DNA of 5,420 nt. Source: Pseudomonadota bacterium. Lineage in GTDB: Bacteria > Pseudomonadota > Alphaproteobacteria > Rhizobiales > Hyphomicrobiaceae. Of the stretch, positions 1 through 5,420 are shown piece by piece; position 1 is the stretch's first letter; each line of letters opens with the position of its first letter. Position numbers and translations under genes: made by a program. The stretch spans positions 1 to 5,420 of the forward strand of contig JAEWCT010000302.1 in the NCBI GenBank assembly GCA_023390485.1. The letters run 5' to 3'. Under the pieces are notes generated by a model that saw nothing but the letters and a program-made list of their open reading frames with translations, searched no databases and had not been told where the DNA came from.

Positions 1-497
1 GCCTGCTTTTCATCGGCAGCCTGATGGGTGACGTAGTTGTTCGGCAGCAGCGCCTGATAGCGTTGGTTGGTGACATCGGCGAGCGCTGCGTTTGCTTTCG
101 CGTTATTCAGATCGGACTGCGCCTGGGACAGCTGCTGATCGAGATCCGGCGCGTCGATGGTTGCGAGCACGTCGCCGGTTTTGACGCGCGTGCCGATATC
201 GGCATTCCGGCTCGATACGTAGCCACTCACGCGCGCGAAGAGCGCCGCCTGATAGTAGGCGTCCAAACGGCCGGGCAGATCGAGTTGGCCGATGCTCGGC
301 TGGACGGCCGGGGTCGAGACGATGACCGTCGGGATGGCGCGCGCGGCAGATTTGTTCTTCAATTGGGCGACGGTCTGCTCGCGGCTTGTAATGCCCGTGA
401 AAGCGAGAAAAGTCGCCCCGCCAATGAACAGGATGGCCACGACCGGAATCTTCCAACGCGATCGCCGTGGTTTTTCGGCGGTCTTTTCAGGCAGCAT
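1..497 (-). CDS. RND efflux periplasmic adaptor subunit (HlyD/MFP family), N-terminal part, cut by window edge
   Basis: Membrane-fusion (adaptor) protein that would link the inner-membrane RND permease to an outer-membrane channel. 165 codons are visible and the frame is open at the left edge. Seen: a basic N-terminus (KPRRSRWK, residues 9-16), one hydrophobic anchor at about 17-36, a linker, then the first barrel/lipoyl half-motif at about 77-117 (LPGRLDAYYQAALFARVSGY, then the glycine-turn G-x-x-V-K-x-G-D-V-L at 102-111). From about 118 a Gln/Ala/Leu-rich stretch (LDQQLSQAQSDLNNAKANAA) looks like the first helix of the alpha-hairpin. This domain order is typical of HlyD_D23/AcrA-like adaptors, usually 350-420 aa, so well over half is missing. 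The ATG at 497 is chosen because GGGAG lies 6 nt upstream and the anchor follows directly. It overlaps the end of the permease gene by 11 bp, which suggests translational coupling. An uncleaved anchor fits better than a lipoprotein, as no lipobox Cys is present. The substrate cannot be read from this part. Confidence 0.9.
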   Translation of the reverse strand, partial: MLPEKTAEKPRRSRWKIPVVAILFIGGATFLAFTGITSREQTVAQLKNKSAARAIPTVIVSTPAVQPSIGQLDLPGRLDAYYQAALFARVSGYVSSRNADIGTRVKTGDVLATIDAPDLDQQLSQAQSDLNNAKANAALADVTNQRYQALLPNNYVTHQAADEKQ

Positions 498-3400
498 GGA
501 ATTCTCCCGGAACTGCACCTTGCGGTGACGATGAGCTAGCAGACTTCCGCCGGTGCATCAGGCTGAAAATGATCGGCACGATGAATAATGTCGCCGCAGT
601 CGCGAATAAAAGGCCGCCGATTACCGCGCGACCCAAGGGAGCGTTCTGCTCACCGCCTTCACCGAGGCCCAACGCCATCGGTGCCATGCCGATGACCATC
701 GCGAGCGCAGTCATCAGAACGGGACGGATACGCACGAAGCCCGACTCGAGCGCGGCCAGGATCGGATCGCCGTGCTCGGCAAGGCGCTCGCGCGCAAAGC
801 TGACGACCAGAACCGCGTTTGCAGTCGCAACGCCCATACACATGATGGCTCCGGTCAGGGCGGGTACCGACAGCGTGGTTCCCGTGACGAACAACATCCA
901 GACAATACCGACGAGCGCCGCCGGAAGCGACATGATGATCACCAGCGGATCGCCCCAGGATTGGAAGTTCACGACAATCAGCAGGTATATAAGCACGATG
1001 GCGCCGAGCAGGCCGAACAACATTCCGGCATAGGCACCATTCATTGTTTGCACCTGCCCAAGGAGGACGGCGGTCGCCCCCTTGGGAAGCTCGGCTTTGG
1101 TCTCATCGACAACCTTCTGAATGTCGGCGGCGACGGCGCCGAGGTCCCGACCCTCGGTTGTCGTCAGGATCTGGACCATGGATTGAATGTCATATTGCGA
1201 GACGACGGCGTTCGTCATCGTGCGATCGATATTGGCGACCGCGCCGAGAATTTGCGGCGCTGGCGCCTGGTTGGCGGTGATCGGCAGGTTCTCGAGCGAC
1301 CGCAAACTGTCGAGCTTGTATTGTGGCGTCTGAATGACGATCGGATAGGAGACACCGTTGCTCGGATTGAGCCAGTAGGTGGGATTGACCTGGCTCGTGC
1401 CGGCGAGACTCGTGCTCAAGCTCGCGGTGACGTCTTTCTCTGTGACGCCGACGTATTGTGCGCGGGAGCGATCGACGTTGACCTTGAAGCCGGGGTTCGT
1501 GCGCGATTGCTGGATGCGCGCGTCGGCTACGCCCGGGATGAGCTTGATCTTCCGCAAGATCTTTTCGGCATAATCGAAGGCCGGGCCAAGCTTCGGCGCC
1601 CTGATTTGAAGATCGATCGGCGTCGGCGCGCCAAAGTTCAAGATCTGGCTGACGATATCGGCTGGGAGGAACGAGAAGGTTGCTCCAGGAAAGCGTTTTG
1701 GAAGCTCGTCGCGCAGAGCCTTGACGTATTCCGGTGTCGGGCGATGGCCAGGATTGAGCGCCACCTGAATGTCACCGTCCTGCGGGCCAATCACGCCCGT
1801 GTTGTTATACGTCAGGTTGATGCCGCTCACCGGTATCCCGATGTTGTCGACGATCGCGCCCAGATCTTCCGGCGCTATGACCTCCCGAATGACATCTTGA
1901 ATTTGCGCGAATTGACGGGCGCTTTCTTCAACCCGCGTGCCAACGTCGAGCCGCGCGTGCATCAAAATCTGGCCTGAATCGACGGCGGGAAAGAAGTTGC
2001 GGCCGAGGTAGGGTGTCAGCAGGAACGACGCTGCGATGAATCCGAACGCGAAGATCAAGACGATCGTGCGGTGTGCTAACGCGCTTTCAAGCAGGTTATG
2101 ATAGCCGACGCGCATTTTCTCGAAGTGATGCTCGAAGCCGCGCTGGAACAGAACGAACGGATTGCGCGTCGGTCTCGTCGTCGCGTGGTGATCGTGGGGC
2201 TTCAGCAGATATTTGGCCATAGTCGGCACGAGCGTGCGCGACAGGATGAAGGACGCGACCATGGCGAACACAACGGCTTCCGCCATCGGCACGAAAAGAA
2301 AGCGCGCAACACCTTCGAGGAAAAACATCGGCACAAAGACGATGCAAATGCAGAGCATCGATACGAACGCGGGCGTGGCGATCTGATCGGCGCCGTCGAG
2401 AATTGCGGTCTCGACGTCCTTCCCTTGCTCCAGATGGTAGTTGATGTTTTCGATCGTCACCGTCGCTTCGTCCACGAGGATGCCGACGGCAAGCGCCAGG
2501 CCCCCGAGCGTCATGACGTTCAAGGTTTCGCCAAGTGCGGAAAGCATGGCGACAGAGGCCAATACAGCGAGCGGAATGGACGTTGCGATGATGGCCGTCG
2601 ACCGCATGCTGCCCAAGAAAAGAAGGATCATCACGCTCGTCAAGGCCGCGGCGAGGAGGCCTTCGTGAATGACGTTTTGGACTGCGGCGCGGACGAAGAC
2701 GGACTGGTCGCCGAGCATCGAAATCGTCAGCGCGTCAGGCAGACCGGGTTTGATTTCGTCGATTTTGTCCTTCACGCCCTGAATGATGGCAAGCGTCGAC
2801 ACCGCACCGTTCTTCAGCACCGACAGCAACACCGAGCGGTTGCCGTTGACGTGCACGATATTCTGTTGCGGAGGATTTCCGTCGCGGACGTGCGCCACGT
2901 CGCGGATGTAGACCATCGCGCCGTTTACGGCCTTGATCGGCAGGTCTCCCAACGTGTTGATGTCGGACGGCGCGTTGTTCAGCTGCATCGTGTATTCGGT
3001 GCTGCCGATTTTCTGGGTGCCGACCGGATTGATCAGGTTCTGCGCGGCAAAGGCATTGGAAACGTCTTGAGCGGATAGGCCCTTGGCGCGGAGGGCCGTA
3101 TCGTCGAGATCGATCTGGATCTGCCGCGTCTTGCCGCCGAACGGATAAGGAACGGCGGCGCCCGGAACCGTTACGAGCCGCGTGCGAATGTTGTTCAGGC
3201 CGAGGTCCGACAGATTCTGCTCGGTCAGGCCATCGCCGCCGAGCGCCAGCTGCACGATCGGCACGGTCGAGGCACTGTAGTTGAGGATGAGAGGCGGCGT
3301 AGAACCGGGCGGCAACTGTTTCAGCAGAGTCTGAGATACTGCCGTCACCTGCGCATTAGCGGTGCGAATATCGGCCCCGGGCTGGAAGAAAATTTTGACG

Positions 3401-3675
3401 ATGCCGATGCCGTTATACGAGTTCGCCTCGATATGCTGAATGTCGTTGACGGTCGTCGTCAGGACGCGCTCGAACGGCGTCACCATTCGGCCGGCCATCT
3501 CATCGGGCGGAAGGCCGGTGTAATTCCAAACGGTGGCGATGACGGGGATGCGAATATCAGGGAAGATGTCGACCGGCGTGCGAAAAGCAGCCAAACCGCC
3601 GGTGAGCAGAATGAGCAACGCCAACACGACAAACGTGTATGGCGACCGCAGAGCTATGCGCACCAATGCAGCCAT
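487..3675 (-). CDS. Efflux RND transporter permease subunit, complete (AcrB/ACR_tran superfamily)
   Basis: Inner-membrane, proton-driven exporter, expected to work as a trimer with the adaptor encoded next to it. It has 1062 aa, normal for the family. Twelve membrane helices in the RND pattern can be seen: TM1 about 11-30, a large periplasmic loop (31-336), TM2-TM6 at about 337-487, TM7 about 537-556, a second periplasmic loop (557-882), and TM8-TM12 at about 883-1040. Family motifs include PVDIFPDIRIPV (34-45), GLPPDEMAGRMVTPFE (54-69), LGRNFFPAVDSG (557-568) and RIRPVLMTALAM (982-993). The TM4 relay motif is VDEATVTIEN with D402-E403, where AcrB has Asp-Asp. TM10 reads GVATANAVLVVSFA, with A952 where AcrB has the relay Lys and N953 kept; R984 matches AcrB Arg971. 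The ATG at 3675 is the first start after an in-frame TAA at 3681-3679; GGAG lies 11 nt upstream, a slightly long spacing. The gene comes first in the operon, before the adaptor, the reverse of acrAB order. It is divergent from a LysR gene, its likely regulator. The family match is secure; the substrate (drug, solvent, metabolite or metal) is unknown. The TM4 motif is not the classic CusA-type VDAA, so a metal pump is less likely. Confidence 0.96.
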   Translation of the reverse strand: MAALVRIALRSPYTFVVLALLILLTGGLAAFRTPVDIFPDIRIPVIATVWNYTGLPPDEMAGRMVTPFERVLTTTVNDIQHIEANSYNGIGIVKIFFQPGADIRTANAQVTAVSQTLLKQLPPGSTPPLILNYSASTVPIVQLALGGDGLTEQNLSDLGLNNIRTRLVTVPGAAVPYPFGGKTRQIQIDLDDTALRAKGLSAQDVSNAFAAQNLINPVGTQKIGSTEYTMQLNNAPSDINTLGDLPIKAVNGAMVYIRDVAHVRDGNPPQQNIVHVNGNRSVLLSVLKNGAVSTLAIIQGVKDKIDEIKPGLPDALTISMLGDQSVFVRAAVQNVIHEGLLAAALTSVMILLFLGSMRSTAIIATSIPLAVLASVAMLSALGETLNVMTLGGLALAVGILVDEATVTIENINYHLEQGKDVETAILDGADQIATPAFVSMLCICIVFVPMFFLEGVARFLFVPMAEAVVFAMVASFILSRTLVPTMAKYLLKPHDHHATTRPTRNPFVLFQRGFEHHFEKMRVGYHNLLESALAHRTIVLIFAFGFIAASFLLTPYLGRNFFPAVDSGQILMHARLDVGTRVEESARQFAQIQDVIREVIAPEDLGAIVDNIGIPVSGINLTYNNTGVIGPQDGDIQVALNPGHRPTPEYVKALRDELPKRFPGATFSFLPADIVSQILNFGAPTPIDLQIRAPKLGPAFDYAEKILRKIKLIPGVADARIQQSRTNPGFKVNVDRSRAQYVGVTEKDVTASLSTSLAGTSQVNPTYWLNPSNGVSYPIVIQTPQYKLDSLRSLENLPITANQAPAPQILGAVANIDRTMTNAVVSQYDIQSMVQILTTTEGRDLGAVAADIQKVVDETKAELPKGATAVLLGQVQTMNGAYAGMLFGLLGAIVLIYLLIVVNFQSWGDPLVIIMSLPAALVGIVWMLFVTGTTLSVPALTGAIMCMGVATANAVLVVSFARERLAEHGDPILAALESGFVRIRPVLMTALAMVIGMAPMALGLGEGGEQNAPLGRAVIGGLLFATAATLFIVPIIFSLMHRRKSASSSSPQGAVPGEFHAA
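504..508 (-). promoter_or_regulatory. Ribosome binding site of the adaptor gene, inside the permease coding end
   Basis: On the minus strand GGGAG sits 6 nt before the adaptor ATG (497-495) and lies within the last codons of the permease gene. It fixes the adaptor start and implies that ribosomes finishing the permease at the TGA (489-487) are well placed to re-initiate. Confidence 0.7.
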
Positions 3676-3892
3676 GCTTTAGAAATCTCCACACCGCCGG
3701 CATAAAAATTTGAAACCAGCTCCGCCCCAGTCCGAAACTGACGGGGGCTTGGGTTCCGTCTGTCGAAACGCGATATCAATGGGCGACGAAAGCGCACGGT
3801 CTCGATTATCGGGCGCCATCAGTTTCGAATCCCGTCAACGACGAATTAAGGAAGGGGCTCGAACCGCCACAAATGGGGTTCTACGGCTAATC

Positions 3893-3921
3893 TGTCCAAT
3901 AGTATGTTGGGATGCTATTAT
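3893..3921 (+). promoter_or_regulatory. Candidate promoter of the LysR-type regulator gene
   Basis: TATTAT at 3916-3921 matches the sigma-70 -10 consensus at 5 of 6 positions. Seventeen bases upstream, TGTCCA (3893-3898) is a weak -35, matching 3 of 6. Transcription would begin near 3928 and give a leader of about 24 nt before the ATG at 3952. This is inferred from sequence alone; activator-type or alphaproteobacterial promoters often depart from this consensus. Confidence 0.35.
3898..3919. promoter_or_regulatory. Inverted repeat, candidate LysR-type regulator operator
   Basis: AATAGTAT and ATGCTATT flank a 6-bp spacer; the arms pair at 7 of 8 positions. The dyad lies across the candidate -35/-10 of the regulator gene and 223 bp from the permease start. 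LysR-type proteins commonly bind imperfect dyads in the divergent region and repress their own gene, which this placement fits. The dyad is not centred on a textbook T-N11-A box, and a shorter CCAA-N7-TTGG repeat (3896-3910) overlaps it, so the exact site is uncertain. Confidence 0.45.
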
Positions 3922-3937
3922 TCTGTTTTATCGATTA

Positions 3938-3950
3938 ATTGGCGACCAAT
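3938..3950. promoter_or_regulatory. Perfect short palindrome ATTGG-CGA-CCAAT just before the regulator start codon
   Basis: Five-base arms pair perfectly around a 3-bp centre, ending one base before the ATG at 3952. The CCAAT arm repeats in direct orientation at 3896-3900, 50 bp away. It could be a second operator half-region or a small hairpin that hides the translation start, where no clear Shine-Dalgarno is visible. A chance occurrence is possible. Confidence 0.3.
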
Positions 3951-3951
3951 C

Positions 3952-4875
3952 ATGGACCTCAAGCAACTCGAGCATTTCGTTGCGGCCGCGGAAGAACAGC
4001 ATTTCACGCGGGCGGCCAAGCGCATGAATATTGTTCAGTCCGGACTTTCGGCGTCTATTCGCGCTCTTGAGCAGGAAATGGGCGCTCCGCTCTTCGTGCG
4101 GACGACACGCCGCGTCGAGCTGACTGTCGCAGGCCGCGTGCTTTACGAAAAAGCGCTTCAGATTATCGCGGGAGCGCAGGAGGCGCGTCGCGCGGTCGCG
4201 GCAATCAATGGGCTGGAGCGGGGGACTTTGAGCATCGGAACGTGCGCGAGCCTCAATGCCTTTTTCGATCTGCCGCTGTTGCTCGGAGAATTCCGGGCGC
4301 TGCATCCGGACGTCGAAATCCGTCTTTGCCACAGCACGGCAGCCAACCTCATGGGAAAGGTGAAGGACGGCAGCATCGATCTGGCGTTCCTGCCTCTTTA
4401 CGAAAAGAGCCGCGAGATCGTGTCGATGCCGATCGCATCGGATCGGCTGATCGTGGCCCATCCTCTCGATCATCCGCTCGCGGCACGCGAATGCGTTTCC
4501 CTGCACAGTCTCGCCGGCGAAACCTTCGTCGACTTTCAGCTCGACCAGGGCACGCGGCGCATCGTCGACCGCGCGTTCGCATCGATCAACGTCTCGCGCA
4601 AAACTGCGCTCGAGGTAGGCGACGTGCAGGTGCTTCTCGATCTTGTTGCGCGCGGTTTCGGCATCGCTCTCGTGCCTCACACGTTCGTCATGGCGCGGGC
4701 TGCGAACTCGACAGCACCGAAGATTGGATTCACGGCGCTCAGGAAGCCCGCGATCCGGTGGGATCTGGTCGCGGTTTTCGGCGGGCGCGCGGGCGCGGCG
4801 CAATCGCGCAATCCGGCGGTGGCGGCCTTCACCGAAGTGTTAAAAAAGGTTCGCGCTGAAAGCGTTTTTTCCTGA
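3952..4875 (+). CDS. LysR-type transcriptional regulator, complete
   Basis: DNA-binding regulator of 307 aa, a normal LysR length, expected to act as a tetramer in the cytoplasm. Residues 1-60 form the winged helix-turn-helix: MDLKQLEHFVAAAEEQHFTR, then the helices around AAKRMNIVQSGLSASIRALE (21-40) and the wing GAPLFVRTTRRVELT (44-58). A linker helix follows at about 60-90. Residues from about 91 form the two-lobed effector-binding domain, with the usual landmarks GTLSIGT (91-97), LHPDVEIRL (117-125), DGSIDLAFLP (139-148), HPLDHPLA (170-177) and VARGFGIALVP (232-242). The ATG at 3952 gives the canonical LysR N-terminus. An earlier in-frame ATG at 3904 would add 16 residues unlike the family and would lie upstream of the predicted transcription start. 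The gene diverges from the RND efflux operon, the classic arrangement for a regulator and its target. The effector is unknown, and activator versus repressor cannot be decided from sequence. Confidence 0.95.
   Translation: MDLKQLEHFVAAAEEQHFTRAAKRMNIVQSGLSASIRALEQEMGAPLFVRTTRRVELTVAGRVLYEKALQIIAGAQEARRAVAAINGLERGTLSIGTCASLNAFFDLPLLLGEFRALHPDVEIRLCHSTAANLMGKVKDGSIDLAFLPLYEKSREIVSMPIASDRLIVAHPLDHPLAARECVSLHSLAGETFVDFQLDQGTRRIVDRAFASINVSRKTALEVGDVQVLLDLVARGFGIALVPHTFVMARAANSTAPKIGFTALRKPAIRWDLVAVFGGRAGAAQSRNPAVAAFTEVLKKVRAESVFS
4842..4870. terminator. Probable bidirectional intrinsic terminator between convergent genes
   Basis: A short hairpin, CGCT-GAA-AGCG (4854-4864, plus an outer G-T pair), is followed on the plus strand by six T (4865-4870) just before the regulator stop codon. 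On the minus strand the same hairpin is followed, after CGAACC, by six T (complement of 4847-4842). The stem is only 4-5 bp, and the plus-strand element overlaps the last codons of the regulator gene. The placement at two converging 3' ends supports it; the weak stem argues for modest efficiency. Confidence 0.45.
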
Positions 4876-4884
4876 GCGGAGTTC

Positions 4885-5420
4885 TTAAGCGATGCTTGCC
4901 AGATAGACGTAATAGGCCATCGCCGCAACCGCTGCCGGGACGGCGACGATGTGAAGAAAGACAAGTCCCCTTCTCAACCACCGGACCGGTTCGATCCTCT
5001 TGTTCTCGCGCGCGATCGTGATGGCGATGATCACGCTCAACATTAGATAGGTGAATAGGAACATCCGGTCCGAGAGCGTCTCGGTGTTGGCGTCGAGCTT
5101 TGGAAGCGCGAGATACAACGCGACGGCGGACAGCAATGCCGTCACCTGTATCGTCACGATCGCCTCGAAGTGATGGGTCGAGATGCAAATCGACAGATAC
5201 GCGATGATCAAGATGAAGCCCAACGGCACGACGACGCGAAGAAAGTAATCGGTCGTTTCGCGTTTCATCAGCCAGACGAAGCTCGCCTTATAAAAAGGAA
5301 AGACGCTCGGCTCCAGCGTTTGCGCGTCGACCGTGCGCACGAAGTCCTGGTCGTATCCGACGTATTGGTCCTTCGGGTCCCAGCCATCGACGGTCACCAC
5401 ATGGTCGCGTACCTTTAGCG
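4885..5420 (-). CDS. Prokaryotic pentameric ligand-gated ion channel (Cys-loop receptor-like), C-terminal part
   Basis: The frame is open at the right edge, so the true start lies outside; 177 residues are visible, numbered here from the first full codon at 5418. A GTG at 5400 would give a protein lacking most of the extracellular domain and is not credited. Seen in order: the end of a beta-rich domain, with a last strand resembling the pre-M1 strand (FYKASFVWLMKRETTDYFLR, 42-61); M1 at about 59-79 with the conserved proline (VVVPL, P65); M2 at about 85-105; a loop LPKLDANTETLSDR (105-118); M3 at about 119-137; a short basic linker; and M4 at about 151-173. Order, spacing and motifs match the GLIC/ELIC family, which form homopentameric channels in the inner membrane with a periplasmic ligand domain. 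By alignment to GLIC, M2 has E85 at -2', T89 at 2', T93 at 6' and L96 at 9'; the acidic ring suggests cation selectivity. The ligand cannot be read because the binding domain is mostly outside. The gene converges on the LysR gene with 9 bp between stop codons, so it is probably a separate transcription unit. Confidence 0.8.
   Translation of the reverse strand, partial: LKVRDHVVTVDGWDPKDQYVGYDQDFVRTVDAQTLEPSVFPFYKASFVWLMKRETTDYFLRVVVPLGFILIIAYLSICISTHHFEAIVTIQVTALLSAVALYLALPKLDANTETLSDRMFLFTYLMLSVIIAITIARENKRIEPVRWLRRGLVFLHIVAVPAAVAAMAYYVYLASIA

Larger units (their letters stand above)
3676..3951. other. Divergent intergenic region between the efflux operon and the LysR-type regulator
   Basis: 276 bp that I judge non-coding. 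The regulator-proximal third (about 3890-3951) is AT-rich and contains a candidate promoter and two dyads, listed separately. The remaining part, towards the permease, would be a leader of up to about 220 nt for the efflux operon if its promoter lies by the dyads. A T-rich stretch on the minus strand (AAATTTTTATG, about 3711-3701) could instead hold a -10 region closer to the permease, but I find no convincing -35/-10 pair there. An open frame starting at 3710 on the plus strand runs into the regulator gene out of frame and shows no family resemblance. Confidence 0.6.

Noticed and set aside
24..539. 171-codon open frame on the plus strand over the adaptor gene
   Set aside because: The minus strand here encodes a clear adaptor N-terminus with membrane anchor and lipoyl motif; the plus frame shows no family features.
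772..1977. 401-codon open frame on the plus strand, antisense to the permease
   Set aside because: It lies entirely within the well-supported RND permease, has low-complexity Arg/Asp/Gly-rich composition and no recognisable domain; long antisense frames are common in GC-rich genes.
2098..3078. 326-codon open frame on the plus strand, antisense to the permease
   Set aside because: Same reasoning: rich in Arg, His and Asp, no fold-like pattern, fully covered by the permease on the other strand.
3823..3836. TTTCGAATCCCGTC, similar to a tRNA T-loop and 3' arm, possible tRNA remnant or attachment site
   Set aside because: The matching 5' side of the T-stem, anticodon arm and acceptor stem are absent, and no integrase or second copy is seen in the window.
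3904..3951. Upstream in-frame ATG extending the LysR protein by 16 residues
   Set aside because: The extension is not LysR-like, the family N-terminus begins at 3952, and the ATG falls upstream of the predicted transcription start.
3710..4027. Possible small protein gene of 105 codons in the divergent region
   Set aside because: It overlaps the start of the LysR gene in another frame, has no clear ribosome binding site and no recognisable domain.
3928..4803. 291-codon open frame on the minus strand, antisense to the LysR gene
   Set aside because: The LysR protein on the plus strand is a full-length family match; the antisense frame is Arg-rich without domains.
4885..5400. Treating the GTG at 5400 as the real start of the channel gene
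   Set aside because: The frame stays open to the window edge without a stop, and the visible protein begins in the middle of the expected extracellular domain.

Overview
The window looks like chromosome from a Gram-negative proteobacterium. A tripartite-type RND efflux pump implies an outer membrane. The moderately GC-rich, gene-dense sequence and the style of the proteins suit an alphaproteobacterium, perhaps Hyphomicrobiales. That placement is a judgement by eye, not a search result. I see no mobile element, CRISPR array, tRNA or rRNA.

Layout: (i) On the minus strand, read from about 3675 down to 1, an operon encodes a complete RND permease (1062 aa) and then the N-terminal 165 residues of its periplasmic adaptor, which runs off the left edge. 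The two genes overlap by 11 bp and the adaptor's ribosome binding site lies inside the permease gene. (ii) A 276-bp divergent intergenic region holds a probable promoter and two dyads next to the regulator gene. (iii) On the plus strand, 3952-4875, lies a complete LysR-type transcriptional regulator (307 aa). (iv) On the minus strand, 4885-5420, lies the C-terminal part of a membrane protein that I read as a prokaryotic pentameric ligand-gated ion channel (pLGIC, GLIC/ELIC type). It converges on the regulator with 9 bp between stop codons and a probable shared bidirectional terminator.

How the genes work together: the LysR protein is the natural candidate to control the divergent efflux operon and its own gene, in response to a small molecule the pump may export. 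The permease and adaptor would form the inner-membrane and periplasmic parts of a proton-driven pump; an outer-membrane channel gene is expected past the left edge but is not visible. The channel gene is a separate convergent unit, and any functional link to the pump is unproven.

The points most worth a second look are the bacterial neurotransmitter-receptor-like channel, whose M2 carries glutamate, threonine and leucine at the expected pore positions, and the permease's non-standard proton-relay residues (Asp-Glu in TM4, no Lys in TM10).
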